A DNA stretch of 64,000 nucleotides, taken from the NCBI RefSeq assembly GCF_030548205.1, contig NZ_JAUORV010000010.1:124001-188000 (forward strand), in the 5' to 3' direction. The notes beneath the pieces are model-generated. The model saw only the letters and a program-made list of their open reading frames with translations, ran no database searches and had not been told where the DNA came from. Position 1 is the stretch's first letter. Every line of letters begins with the position of its first letter. Below are positions 18,112 through 27,058 of the stretch, in pieces. The stretch comes from Aliiglaciecola sp. 3_MG-2023. GTDB taxonomy: Bacteria; Pseudomonadota; Gammaproteobacteria; Enterobacterales; Alteromonadaceae. The position numbers were made by a program, and so were the translations under genes.

Positions 18112-20343
18112 TTAAGGTTGCGAAACCAATAAATGAAATGGACCGTAATTTCCAGTAGCTATTAAACGAACGGTGTATAAAGCCGACTTGGGTGGCGTGA
18201 AAGGTAAATTGGCGTTTTTACGTGTGCTAATTTCCCATTGTCTTAAAGTCTTTCCTTGTTTATCAATAATGGCGAGGGTAAAGAATACTCGCTGCGCTGC
18301 GGCCAAACTCTCAAATACAATTGGGCTGTTTTCTCTTGCTTCCAACTGGTATTCCGCGATGCTACCTTCCGCAAACTGACCCTGAATTATATCGCCAACC
18401 TTGACCTTATTAGCGTCTCCGCGTAAGTCCGAATTTAATGCCCATTGATTGAGTCCTATATTGAACTCTCCATAGCCTTTAGTTGCTGTCAAACGGACCG
18501 TGTATAAACCCGACTTGGGTGGTGTGAAAGGTAAATTGGCGTTTTTACGTGTGCTAATTTCCCATTGTCTTAAAGTCTTTCCTTGTTTATCAATAATGGC
18601 GAGGGTAAAGAATACTCGCTGCGCTGCGGCCAAACTCTCAAATACAATTGGGCTGTTTTCTCTTGCTTCCAACTGGTATTCGGCGATGCTACCTTCCGCA
18701 AACTGACCTTGAATTGTATCGCCAACGTTGACCTTATTAGCGTCTCCGCGTAAATCAGAATTTAACGCCCATTGATTGAGTCCTATATTGAATAAGCCGT
18801 GATAGTTGTTAGCAACTAAGCGAACGGTATAAAGACCCGATTTAGGCGGAGTGAAAGGTAAATTGACAGCTCTACCTGAGCCAATGTCCCATTGTTTTAG
18901 GGTTTTTCCACGTTCGTTGATTATCTGAAATTTGAAATCAACACGTTGTTGTGTCGTTAAATTGTCAAATACAATAGCGCTATTTTCTCTTGCTTCCAAC
19001 GAGTATTCGGCGATGCTACCTTCCGCAAACTGACCTTGAATTGTATCGCCAACGTTGACCTTATTAGCGTCTCCGCGTAAATCAGAATTTAACGCCCATT
19101 GATTCAGTCCTATATTGAATAAGCCGTGATAGTTGTTAGCAACTAAGCGAACGGTATAAAGACCCGATTTAGGCGGAGTGAAAGGTAAATTGACAGCTCT
19201 ACCTGAGCCAATGTCCCATTGTTTTAGGGTTTTTCCACGTTCGTTGACTATCTGTAATTTGAAATCGACCCGTTTATCAGTTTTGTAGTTTTTAAGAATG
19301 ATAGGACTATTTTCTTGAGCTCTAAAACGATATTCAGCGATACTCCCAATGGCAAATCGGCCGTTTATTGCATCCCCTTTATCTAATAAATTGGCTTCTC
19401 CACGTAAGTCTGAGTTGATAGACCACTGATGAAGTTTAATCTTATAGTTTCCGCTGTAGTTAGTTCCAGTAAGACGAATGGTGTAAGAGCCGGTCGTTAG
19501 AGGTGTAAATGCAAAGCGAGAGTGTCTTCCGGATCCTATGTCCCAACCAGCTTTTTGAATACCATTTTCGTCTAGTATTGCTAGCCTGTAGTCGACGCGT
19601 TTATCGGTTTTGAGGTTTTCAAGCTCAATAGCGCTATTTGCTTGACCGTCAAAGGTATATTCCTTTGTTTGGCCTTTTGCAAATGTACTTTGAAGCGTGG
19701 TTTTACCAATGACTAAGCCTTCATTGCCATCAGTTGGTACACCGTTCGGATAGAAATAATCATCTAGCAATGAACTAACAACATCGTACCTATATACGTA
19801 CCCAACGTCGTCTTCTATTTCATATAGAATTCCCGCCGGTAAATTAGCAATGTATAATAGACTCCCGCTAAAACCCTGCTTAAGTGTGTCAGAGTTCAGT
19901 GCAGAGCGAATACCGAGAGCAGTTGTATTTTCTACCCCTATTATATTAACAAGCACCTGCTGGGTACTGCCATCTTCTAATTTCGTTTTCAATATACCTT
20001 CTTCTAATATATTGAGGAGCTGGGTTAATTTTTCGTGCTTTCGGAAAGTAGACAAATGACAGATGTTTGGTTTATCAATCAATGACAATAACGCTAAGTC
20101 GAATTCAAACTCTGTTTCAAACTCTGTGAGAAGTTCTGCCCGATAACTAATATTCTCGGCAGTAAGGACTGAGGGTTCACTGGAGTCTTTAACTACATGA
20201 AAAGGTGTGACAACGTAGCAGATATCTTCGTGCTCATACAAGAAACCTTGCCCTTCGCTAGAGCCTGCTGATATCAATACATCTGAAGCAAATGTTGAAG
20301 AAACAAGCATTAATGCAAGACAAATTATATATAAACGGTGCAC
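18112..20343 (-). CDS. Secreted trypsin-like serine protease with five tandem C-terminal repeats
   Basis: 743 residues. After a signal peptide (cleavage near STFAS) comes a trypsin-fold domain, residues about 21-200, with H49 in VVTPFHVV, D82 in EFDLALLSL and S159 in KQGFSGSLLY. The classical GDSG is GFSG here, as in many S1-like bacterial proteins. Residues about 208-743 are five copies of a 109-residue beta-sandwich unit resembling pre-peptidase C-terminal (PPC) domains, each with GSIAEY-like, LPFTPPKSGLYTVRL-like and NQWALNSDLRGDANK-like segments; the first is the most divergent. It is the first gene of a three-gene operon with two unknown envelope proteins. The triad looks intact; the target is unknown. 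Confidence 0.78.
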   Translation of the reverse strand: MHRLYIICLALMLVSSTFASDVLISAGSSEGQGFLYEHEDICYVVTPFHVVKDSSEPSVLTAENISYRAELLTEFETEFEFDLALLSLIDKPNICHLSTFRKHEKLTQLLNILEEGILKTKLEDGSTQQVLVNIIGVENTTALGIRSALNSDTLKQGFSGSLLYIANLPAGILYEIEDDVGYVYRYDVVSSLLDDYFYPNGVPTDGNEGLVIGKTTLQSTFAKGQTKEYTFDGQANSAIELENLKTDKRVDYRLAILDENGIQKAGWDIGSGRHSRFAFTPLTTGSYTIRLTGTNYSGNYKIKLHQWSINSDLRGEANLLDKGDAINGRFAIGSIAEYRFRAQENSPIILKNYKTDKRVDFKLQIVNERGKTLKQWDIGSGRAVNLPFTPPKSGLYTVRLVANNYHGLFNIGLNQWALNSDLRGDANKVNVGDTIQGQFAEGSIAEYSLEARENSAIVFDNLTTQQRVDFKFQIINERGKTLKQWDIGSGRAVNLPFTPPKSGLYTVRLVANNYHGLFNIGLNQWALNSDLRGDANKVNVGDTIQGQFAEGSIAEYQLEARENSPIVFESLAAAQRVFFTLAIIDKQGKTLRQWEISTRKNANLPFTPPKSGLYTVRLTATKGYGEFNIGLNQWALNSDLRGDANKVKVGDIIQGQFAEGSIAEYQLEARENSPIVFESLAAAQRVFFTLAIIDKQGKTLRQWEISTRKNANLPFTPPKSALYTVRLIATGNYGPFHLLVSQP
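18115..19722 (-). repeat. Five tandem 327-bp coding repeats
   Basis: The 3' part of the protease gene is built from 327-bp units (109 codons). Units at about 18173 and 18500 are almost identical over hundreds of bases, and the units around 18820 and 19147 share another near-identical block, while the first unit has diverged. This is the signature of recent expansion or gene conversion inside the gene. Copy number may vary between strains. Confidence 0.85.
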
Positions 20344-20624
20344 TCACTATCCCTAAAGACATCAGTTTATCTTTTTACCATGTCAAAAATCGTTTAATTA
20401 TTCAACAAAAATAAACAATTAGAATCACTTATTAATATTGTGACATCGCTAGATAAGAAATTTAACATGGAAAGTGCTGGCATTCTTCTGCTTGGCTTTA
20501 TAGTAAAAGCGAGATTCAAGGGGCTGAACGCTTGAAAACTGACTTGTACAAAGCAGAGATTTAGGCACCATCACTTGAACGGCACCTCTTGGATGAGACA
20601 GCTAATGATTGTGAGCCAGTTTTG

Positions 20625-20906
20625 TCACAGTTTTATAGGATATTTGCGTATCACTCGCGTAATTTCTATGAAATTCTCTCGCTCAATAAAATAGACGGAA
20701 TACGTTTGATAAATTGCTCTACGGTATCCTTTGCGGACCTCATCTATTCGGGCAAATTGAGCAGGATTATTAACGATTTTACGGATTAGACTTAGTAAGC
20801 CTTCGTAAAATCCGAGCGCTGCTTCAGTACCGAAATGTACTTCGCCGTATTCTAAAATGTCAGCGAGGTCCATTTCTGCGGCGAGTGTTAACCTATATTC
20901 AGACAT
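20625..20906 (-). CDS. parE: ParE/RelE-family toxin
   Basis: 93 residues, the standard size. The start is YRLTLAAEMDLADILEYG, and the body carries YEGLLSLIRKIVNNP, FARIDEVRKGYRRAIY, YSVYFIERENFIEITRVI, the characteristic ParE pattern with the conserved arginines and a C-terminal basic-hydrophobic end. Known: ParE toxins poison DNA gyrase and are held inactive by the co-expressed antitoxin. The gene overlaps the ParD gene by eight bases and is translated after it. It lies in a gap with an integrase remnant, so the pair probably arrived on or stabilises a small island. Confidence 0.9.
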   Translation of the reverse strand: MSEYRLTLAAEMDLADILEYGEVHFGTEAALGFYEGLLSLIRKIVNNPAQFARIDEVRKGYRRAIYQTYSVYFIERENFIEITRVIRKYPIKL

Positions 20907-21150
20907 TTATGCGGCGTTTTTCTTTAAACTCCTGCAAAATTTGTTCAGCTGATTTCGTGGAGTAGCCACTTTTTTCACCGGTAATTAACGCCTCTCTGAT
21001 AACTTTAATTTCTTCGTTCCTTCGTTGTTCTTTACGTATTAAGTCTCTCAATAACTCACTATCACTAGCGTATTCGCCGCTTCTTAACTGACTTTGCATC
21101 CACTCATTTTGTTTATCAGTAACAGTGATGCTCTTTTTAACCATGCTCAT
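20899..21150 (-). CDS. parD: ParD-family antitoxin
   Basis: 83 residues. The ribbon-helix-helix N-terminus (VKKSITVTDKQNEWMQSQL, YASDSELLRDLIRKEQ) binds DNA; the flexible C-terminus (SAEQILQEFKEKRR) wraps the toxin. It is placed before the toxin gene, as expected for a ParDE operon, and likely represses its own promoter upstream of 21150. ATG at 21150 gives MSMVKK; a second ATG two codons in is also possible. Confidence 0.9.
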   Translation of the reverse strand: MSMVKKSITVTDKQNEWMQSQLRSGEYASDSELLRDLIRKEQRRNEEIKVIREALITGEKSGYSTKSAEQILQEFKEKRRINV

Positions 21151-21305
21151 TATTCACCTCACAGCCTCATTGGTAGTATTTAATAGTATTATGTATGGTA
21201 TTTGTATTGCAATTAAATTCTCACAGTCTGCAGTCCTTCATAATTCTGGAGAATACTTATGTACCCACTTGCCGTTTATAAGAAAACGAGCCTTGGAATA
21301 AGGGA

Positions 21306-21506
21306 GAGCTAGTTGGTCAAGAACTAGCTTTGAAGCAAAAAACGGGATGGCCTGTTCAATTTGAAATCACTGAACAGACTCGATTGGCAATAAAAGCATT
21401 GATTCAAAAAGATACTCTCGGCCATTCTAAATTAGAAAGTTCGGTTTAATATCTGGGCATCGAAGTTGACGACGCATTAGAGATTACAGAGAACATCGAT
21501 ACATAA
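21306..21506 (+). pseudogene. Remnant of a tyrosine recombinase (integrase) gene
   Basis: A plus-strand frame reads GWPVQFEITEQTRLAIKAL, then GHSKLESSV, an in-frame TAA at 21447-21449, then YLGIEVDDALEITENI and a stop. This matches the catalytic part of phage-type integrases: the PVQFEITEQTR segment before the R-box region and the GHTKIESTVRYLGIEVDDAL end. The part between them, including the usual HxxR box, is missing, and the arginine before YLGIEVDD has become a stop. It is a deleted, dead copy. It marks past integration next to ParDE and the protease operon. No intact attachment site could be identified. The rest of the 21151-21708 gap shows nothing else. Confidence 0.75.
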
Positions 21507-21708
21507 ACTTTGTAGTGACTGCGCACAACCGCGTTGGGATGACACTTGCCGGTCAAACAAGTTAATCAAATAACCATTTTATTCAAAATAATTAGCTTAT
21601 AAGCACCGGCTGTTTCCTTATGCTAAGCAGACGGTTGGCTAAATCAGAACCAACGGCTGCAATTCACCGAAACCTAGGCAAAGTCCATTGTTAAATTACA
21701 CTAAAAAA

Positions 21709-22713
21709 TTAGAGTTTTTTGCAGGACTCACGTATCTCCAACGAGCAAGGGATCAATATTTTGTGGGAAATATTGGTTTCTTTTGCAATATTATTTAATA
21801 ACAACTTCGACGCTTCAATGCCTATGCTGTAAGGCTCTTGTTTTACTACGGTGATGGGCACTTTGAAGAATTCAGCCATAGGAACTTCATCAAATCCAAG
21901 TAATGAAACATCATCTGGGACCGATATGTTAGCTCGGTTTAAACTTCTCAATAGCTCAACCGTGATGGGTAAATGCTGGGTAAAAAATGCGGTGGGAGCG
22001 TAAGATTTTATAATCTCTATTGGTGCCGTCTGAAAACCAGATTCACGGTCCCAACGCTGCACTAAATTATCGTCTAGTGGAATGTCATGCTTGCTCAATG
22101 CCTCTGCGTAGCCTTGGTAACGATCTATTCTAGAATTGACATTGTTGAAGTCTTGAGTCACGAAGCAAATGCGTTTGTGACCTAAGTTTATAAGGTACTC
22201 AGTGGCATCAAAAGCGGCCTTTTTATAATCGGATAGAATTATATTCTGCTCACTCCCATCATTTTCAATTTGAAAGTGGACAATAGGCATACCTTTCTCG
22301 ATATATCCTGAAATAAGTTGAGTGTTATTCCCTGAAGAGGCAATAATAACGCCGTCGACACGCAACTGATACAGAGCCTCGATTGATTTTGCTTCCGTCT
22401 CTGGATCAAAATCCGTATTGTAAATCAATGCGTTATACCCCTTGGCTTTGCAATAATCATCTACCCCACGAATAACCCGACTGGAATAAAATCCGGTGAT
22501 ATCTCTTACCACTACCCCTATGGTTTTTGTCTTTGTTGCTTTTAGGTTTCTTGCAATGGGATTAGGCACATAATCCAACTCAGCCACGGCTGCGCGAATG
22601 CGTTCTTGGGTTTCTTTCGACATATAGTCAAAGCGGCCATTCAGGAATTGAGAGGCTGTACTTTTTGATACACCAGCAAAACGGGCCACATCAATTAATT
22701 TCACTTTTGCCAT
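21709..22713 (-). CDS. LacI-family transcriptional repressor
   Basis: 334 residues. The helix-turn-helix is VKLIDVARFAGVSKSTASQF at 3-22, followed by the hinge helix (NPIARNLKATKTKTIGVVV) and a periplasmic-binding-like sugar domain. Known: LacI proteins bind short palindromes with a central CG pair. Two sets of the palindrome TAAACCGGTTTA lie in the window, one 72 bases upstream of this gene's start in the shared divergent gap and one before a TonB receptor at 30399. It therefore probably controls the ManD-type operon and that receptor, with the inducer a sugar acid or its breakdown product. The inducer is not predictable from sequence. Confidence 0.92.
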   Translation of the reverse strand: MAKVKLIDVARFAGVSKSTASQFLNGRFDYMSKETQERIRAAVAELDYVPNPIARNLKATKTKTIGVVVRDITGFYSSRVIRGVDDYCKAKGYNALIYNTDFDPETEAKSIEALYQLRVDGVIIASSGNNTQLISGYIEKGMPIVHFQIENDGSEQNIILSDYKKAAFDATEYLINLGHKRICFVTQDFNNVNSRIDRYQGYAEALSKHDIPLDDNLVQRWDRESGFQTAPIEIIKSYAPTAFFTQHLPITVELLRSLNRANISVPDDVSLLGFDEVPMAEFFKVPITVVKQEPYSIGIEASKLLLNNIAKETNISHKILIPCSLEIRESCKKL

Positions 22714-22749
22714 TTAGGTATCACTGTTTTTTAATTTGTTAATAGAAAG

Positions 22750-22798
22750 TTGACATACTGCAATACTATGCTAAATTAATCAACTAAACCGGTTTAGT
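22750..22798 (+). promoter_or_regulatory. Promoter with LacI-type operator for the ManD operon
   Basis: TTGACA at 22750-22755 and TAAATT at 22772-22777 (16-bp spacer) look like a sigma70 promoter. The perfect 16-bp palindrome ACTAAACCGGTTTAGT at 22783-22798 sits just downstream, where a bound repressor would block transcription start. The same core starts 35 bases after the TTGACA here and at 30155-30201. Confidence 0.8.
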
Positions 22799-22826
22799 AA
22801 ATTTATCTGCAAAGAGAGAATATCCG

Positions 22827-24044
22827 TTGAAAATTAAAGAAATCAAAGTATTTGTTTGTAATCCTGGCAGAAATTTTGTCACAGTGAAAATCATTACTGA
22901 TGCAGGCATACATGGTATCGGCGATGCGACCCTAAATGGTCGCGAAATGGCAGTGGTTAGCTATTTAGAAGAGCATGTTGCACCTTGTTTGATTGGTCGT
23001 AATGCCCATGATATCGAGGATATATGGCAGTATTTGTATAAAGGTGTTTATTGGCGTAAAGGGCCAGTGAACATGGCAGCGGTGGCAGCGATAGATATGG
23101 CGCTGTGGGACATTAAAGGAAAAGCTGCGGGCTTGCCGGTTTATCAGTTATTGGGTGGCAAGAGCAGACAAGCTGTGACCCTTTATGCCCACGCCAGTGG
23201 TGAAGACATCAAAGACACCCTAGATAAAACCGAAGAGTTGATTAATCAAGGGTTTAAGGCGGTTAGATTGCAATCTGCAGTCCCTGGCTTGAATGTCACC
23301 TACGGTGTACTGGGCGATAAAAAGGACTATTACGAATTACAGGGTAATCGACCTTTGCCGCCAGAAGAGGCTTGGTCCACACAAAAATACTTCAATATGA
23401 TTGTCGATCTTTTTGCTCAGGCCAGAGAACGTTTTGGCAATGATGTTCATCTGCTCCATGATGTTCACAGTCGCTTAACCCCCATTGAGTCGGCAAGATT
23501 GGGTAAGTTATTAGAACCGTATAATTTAATGTTCTTGGAAGATGCATCCATCGCTGAGAATCAAGACAGTTACAAAGTCATCAGACAGCATACCACTACG
23601 CCATTGGCCATTGGTGAAACCTACAATACCATTTGGGATTGTAAGGATTTAATTCAAAACCAGTTAATTGATTACCTTCGAGCTGCGGCTACCCACGCCG
23701 GCGGCATCACCGCATTGAGACGCATGGCAGACTTTGCCAGTATTTATAACGTCAAAACGGCCCCCCATGGTGCCCCTGATTTATCGCCAGTTTGTTTTGC
23801 CGCTCATATGCACCTCAATATTTGGGCACCTAACTTTGGTATTCAAGAATTCGTTGGCCTAGGTAACGAGCAATTAAAGCAAATTTTTAAACATCAAATT
23901 AAAGTAGAACAAGGTATGGCATACGTAAGTGATGCACCAGGTCTAGGGATTGAGTTTGATGAAGAAGAAGCGAGTAAATATCCCTATAAGCGTTCTTATC
24001 TTCCCGTTAGTCGACTAGAAGATGGAACTGTTTGGAACTGGTAA
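22827..24044 (+). CDS. manD: Enolase-superfamily sugar-acid dehydratase (ManD/RspA subgroup)
   Basis: 405 residues, the standard ManD length, starting at a TTG preceded by AAAGAGAG. It matches the subgroup along its full length: FVTVKIITDAGIHGIGDATL, R147, Y159, metal ligands D212, E238 and E264, H214, and the end LPVSRLEDGTVWNW. Known: members dehydrate D-mannonate and/or D-gluconate to 2-keto-3-deoxygluconate, some efficiently and others barely. Deviations from typical members: LEDASIAENQ where EDPTPAENQ is usual, GETYN for GEVFN, and APHGAPDLSP for SHGATDLSP. These lie around the active site, so the substrate may differ from D-mannonate. First gene of an operon under the LacI-type operator. 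Confidence 0.85.
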   Translation: MKIKEIKVFVCNPGRNFVTVKIITDAGIHGIGDATLNGREMAVVSYLEEHVAPCLIGRNAHDIEDIWQYLYKGVYWRKGPVNMAAVAAIDMALWDIKGKAAGLPVYQLLGGKSRQAVTLYAHASGEDIKDTLDKTEELINQGFKAVRLQSAVPGLNVTYGVLGDKKDYYELQGNRPLPPEEAWSTQKYFNMIVDLFAQARERFGNDVHLLHDVHSRLTPIESARLGKLLEPYNLMFLEDASIAENQDSYKVIRQHTTTPLAIGETYNTIWDCKDLIQNQLIDYLRAAATHAGGITALRRMADFASIYNVKTAPHGAPDLSPVCFAAHMHLNIWAPNFGIQEFVGLGNEQLKQIFKHQIKVEQGMAYVSDAPGLGIEFDEEEASKYPYKRSYLPVSRLEDGTVWNW

Positions 24045-24093
24045 TTCAGTTCTACTTTTTTGAATTTAAACTTTGTTAGGTTGGAGAAACAAC

Positions 24094-25233
24094 ATGAGCA
24101 AAAAGATAAGCGTATTAGTATTCGGCACTGGCTTTGCGGGTCAAGGGCATGCAGAAGCATTTAGAGATATGGGTGCTGAAGTGGTTGGGATCGTTGGCAG
24201 AACGCAAAGTGTCGTTGAGCAAGTCGCCAAAGACATGAACATCCCTTATGCCGGCACAGACTGGCAAAAAGCTCTGCAAGATTGTCAACCCGATGTGGTG
24301 TCTATTGCCACCCCAGGAGGCGCTCACGTTGAAGCAATAACAGCTGCAATTGAAAATGGTTGCCACGTATTCTGTGATAAACCCTTAACTGAAAGTGGTG
24401 AAACCTCCAAACAATTATACGATTTAGCCGTTGCCAAAAACGTTAAAACGGCCTTTGCAGCAAGTTTTCGCTATATGCCTGATGTGATCCATGCCAAACG
24501 CTTAGTTGAAGCTGGCGCTATCGGTGAACCTTTGGAAGTTGAATGCATATCCCACTTCAATTTAGAACGAGACATTCCCTTTGGTTGGTCACACAGAAAA
24601 GAGCATGGTGGCGGACGGTTAAACAACAACTTCACCCATAAACTGTCAATTGTGACTTCTATTGTTGGCGAAAAAATCCTATCCATTATGGGCGAAGTAC
24701 GGGATGACTTGGTCAAAGCGCCGATCGTTGAAGGTGTGCATAACTTCAAAAAGCGTCGTGATTTCATCCCCAGCGATCTAAATGATCCAGATCTAAAATG
24801 GGGTGAGTCAAATGTAGAATGGACTTATACCGTGCTGGCACAAATTGAAAGTGAGATGGCTAAAAATCCGGTATCAGTATTATTTAAACACGGTGGGTTA
24901 CATCCTCGTTTCAACGAAGATCACGTTGTGATCTATGGCAGTGAAGGAGCTATTTATATTAAAGGCCATTATGCAAGTGGCCCCTTGTACGTCCACGACA
25001 AAGAAAATGGATGGCAAGAGCTTGCGTTGCCAGAAGACATAGCCAATAACGTGCCTGATGCCGAAGGTGACACTGAAAAGAATTGGCGCTACCTCATCAG
25101 AGAATTGTTAAACGACATTAAAGGTGAAAAGGTTGCCCCTTATCAAACATTTAAAGAAGGCAGCCAATATCAACAACTGATCGATTTAATCCGTAAAAAT
25201 GACAATTGGGTTGACGTTAGTCATCTGCAATAA
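24094..25233 (+). CDS. Gfo/Idh/MocA-family NAD(P)-dependent oxidoreductase
   Basis: 379 residues from the ATG at 24094, chosen because GGAGAAACAAC precedes it; an upstream TTG at 24073 is less likely. The Rossmann start is ISVLVFGTGFAGQGHAEAF, followed by DVVSIATPGGAHVEA and CHVFCDKPLTESGE, the conserved EKP/DKP lysine region of this family. Known: these enzymes oxidise or reduce sugars, inositols and sugar acids. Between a sugar-acid dehydratase and an SSS symporter, it likely prepares the imported sugar, for example by oxidising or epimerising it to the dehydratase substrate. Exact substrate unknown. Confidence 0.88.
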   Translation: MSKKISVLVFGTGFAGQGHAEAFRDMGAEVVGIVGRTQSVVEQVAKDMNIPYAGTDWQKALQDCQPDVVSIATPGGAHVEAITAAIENGCHVFCDKPLTESGETSKQLYDLAVAKNVKTAFAASFRYMPDVIHAKRLVEAGAIGEPLEVECISHFNLERDIPFGWSHRKEHGGGRLNNNFTHKLSIVTSIVGEKILSIMGEVRDDLVKAPIVEGVHNFKKRRDFIPSDLNDPDLKWGESNVEWTYTVLAQIESEMAKNPVSVLFKHGGLHPRFNEDHVVIYGSEGAIYIKGHYASGPLYVHDKENGWQELALPEDIANNVPDAEGDTEKNWRYLIRELLNDIKGEKVAPYQTFKEGSQYQQLIDLIRKNDNWVDVSHLQ

Positions 25234-25244
25234 AAGGCTTACTC

Positions 25245-27008
25245 ATGTTATATGAATATATTGTTATTGCCGGCTATTTTACCTTGGTCATCGGAATTGG
25301 CTTTGCGTTTAAAAAAATGGCGGCAAACTCAACTAGTGATTACTTTCGTGGCGGCGGTCGTATGCTTTGGTGGATGGTTGGTTCAACTGCGTTTATGGCG
25401 CAGTTCTCCGCATGGACATTCACCGGTGGAGCCGGTAAAGCCTTCACCGATGGTTTTTCCATAAGTTTAGTATTTTTTGCTAATACCTTTGCATATTTTT
25501 GCGGCTGGGCCTTTTTTGCTGCGCGTTTTCGTCAAATGCGCGTAGACACCCCTACTGAAGGCATAAAACGCCGCTTTGGTCACCAAAACGAATTGTTTTT
25601 CTCGTGGGCACTCATTGCTTTTAGTTTTATTAATGCAGGTGTTTGGCTCAATGCCTTGGGGGTATTTACTAGTGTTGTTTTTGACGCGGATGTGAGTACC
25701 ACCATTATCGCCACTGGCTTAACGGTACTATTTGTATCAGTATTGTCTGGTGCTTGGGGAGTAGTGGCTTCCGACTTCGTGCAAACCTTAGTGGTCGCCG
25801 TTATTTCTGTTGCCTGCGCCATCATTGCCCTGATTAATGTGGGCGGGCCAACAGCGATGATAGAAAACTTCCCGGTAGATTTTGTGATGGGACCAGATAT
25901 GAACTACGGCATTATTTTAGTCGCTACTTTCGTATTTTTCCTGGCTAAGCAGATGATCACCATAATGAACATGCATGATTCATTTCGCTTTCTAAACGCA
26001 AAAGATTCCGATAATGCCCGTAAAGCTGCGTTGTTAGCAATGGTGCTGATGGGCGTAGGCAGTATTATTTGGTTTATACCACCTTGGGCTTCTGCCACTT
26101 TGTATCCAGATGCAGCAGCGGCTTATCCTGAATTAGGCAACAAAGCCGCCGATGCGGTGTATTTGGTATTTACCCGCAATGCTATGCCAGTAGGCACAGT
26201 TGGACTTTTACTAGCCGGTTTGTTTGCCGCCACCATGTCTTCTATGGACTCTGCTTTGAATAAAAACTCAGGCATATTTGTGCGCAGTATTTACCAACCC
26301 TTTTTGACCAAAAGAAATAAAGATGTCAGCGATAAGCACATGCTTACCATCAGTCAAATTGTCAGTTTTATCAGTGGTATTTTAGTAATCGCCGTGGCCT
26401 TATTCTTCAAGTCTTTAAAAGAACTAAGCTTGTTCGATTTGATGATGAATGTGTCGACTATGATCCAAGTTCCCTTGCTCATTCCCCTTATTTTTGGTTT
26501 GTTTATCAAAAAGACACCACAATGGGCCCCATGGGCAACCGTGATAGTGGGTTTGTTCGTGTCATGGTTTGCTGCAAATATCTTCACGCCACAAGTTTTG
26601 GCTGATTTGATAGGCATGGAACAAGAGTTCACCCGTCGTGAATCCATCGATATTAATTTGATGATCACTATCGGCGGACACCTACTTATCACGGCAAGCT
26701 TCTTCTGTTTATCCAGTTTGTTTTATTCAGAACAAAAAGATCAGCATATCGCTGAAAGGGAGTTTTTCTTCAAAGATCTTGACACTCCGTTTATTGCTGA
26801 CTTTGAACAAGATGAATTCGACCGCCAACAACGAAGCAAACTCGGTTCTATGGTGATGTACATGGGAGTGGGTGTATTTGCGATGATGTTGATACCAAAC
26901 CCAATGTGGGGAAGGTTAGTCTTTGTTGGCTGTGCACTGACCATTCTAGCCGTCGGTTTTCTATTGAAAAGAAGCGCAAATCCTAAAAAAGCTCTAAGCA
27001 CCGCATAA
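25245..27008 (+). CDS. Sodium:solute symporter (SSS family)
   Basis: 587 residues with about 14 hydrophobic segments. Family features are DYFRGGGRMLWWMVGSTAFMA near the start, the ANTFAYFCGWAFFAARFR region, and AGLFAATMSSMDSALNKNSG, the highly conserved SSS helix. Known: sodium-driven uptake of sugars, sugar acids, amino acids or vitamins through the inner membrane. It begins 12 bases after the oxidoreductase stop, so it is co-expressed, and it is the likely importer for the compound used by this operon. Confidence 0.9.
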   Translation: MLYEYIVIAGYFTLVIGIGFAFKKMAANSTSDYFRGGGRMLWWMVGSTAFMAQFSAWTFTGGAGKAFTDGFSISLVFFANTFAYFCGWAFFAARFRQMRVDTPTEGIKRRFGHQNELFFSWALIAFSFINAGVWLNALGVFTSVVFDADVSTTIIATGLTVLFVSVLSGAWGVVASDFVQTLVVAVISVACAIIALINVGGPTAMIENFPVDFVMGPDMNYGIILVATFVFFLAKQMITIMNMHDSFRFLNAKDSDNARKAALLAMVLMGVGSIIWFIPPWASATLYPDAAAAYPELGNKAADAVYLVFTRNAMPVGTVGLLLAGLFAATMSSMDSALNKNSGIFVRSIYQPFLTKRNKDVSDKHMLTISQIVSFISGILVIAVALFFKSLKELSLFDLMMNVSTMIQVPLLIPLIFGLFIKKTPQWAPWATVIVGLFVSWFAANIFTPQVLADLIGMEQEFTRRESIDINLMITIGGHLLITASFFCLSSLFYSEQKDQHIAEREFFFKDLDTPFIADFEQDEFDRQQRSKLGSMVMYMGVGVFAMMLIPNPMWGRLVFVGCALTILAVGFLLKRSANPKKALSTA

Positions 27009-27058
27009 GCGGTGCATCTTGCTTGTATTTTTAACCTCTTATTACACGAGTAAACTCT

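Noticed and set aside
18173-18706. Two identical plus-strand frames in the protease repeats
   Set aside because: They are antisense shadows of the duplicated coding repeat, identical only because the repeat is.
21511-21620. Possible integron attC site beside ParDE
   Set aside because: Some GTTGGG- and CAAC-like pieces occur, but no convincing paired core sites or symmetric arms.
24073-24093. Upstream TTG start for the Gfo/Idh/MocA gene
   Set aside because: The ATG at 24094 has a GGAG site in front and gives a normal Rossmann start.
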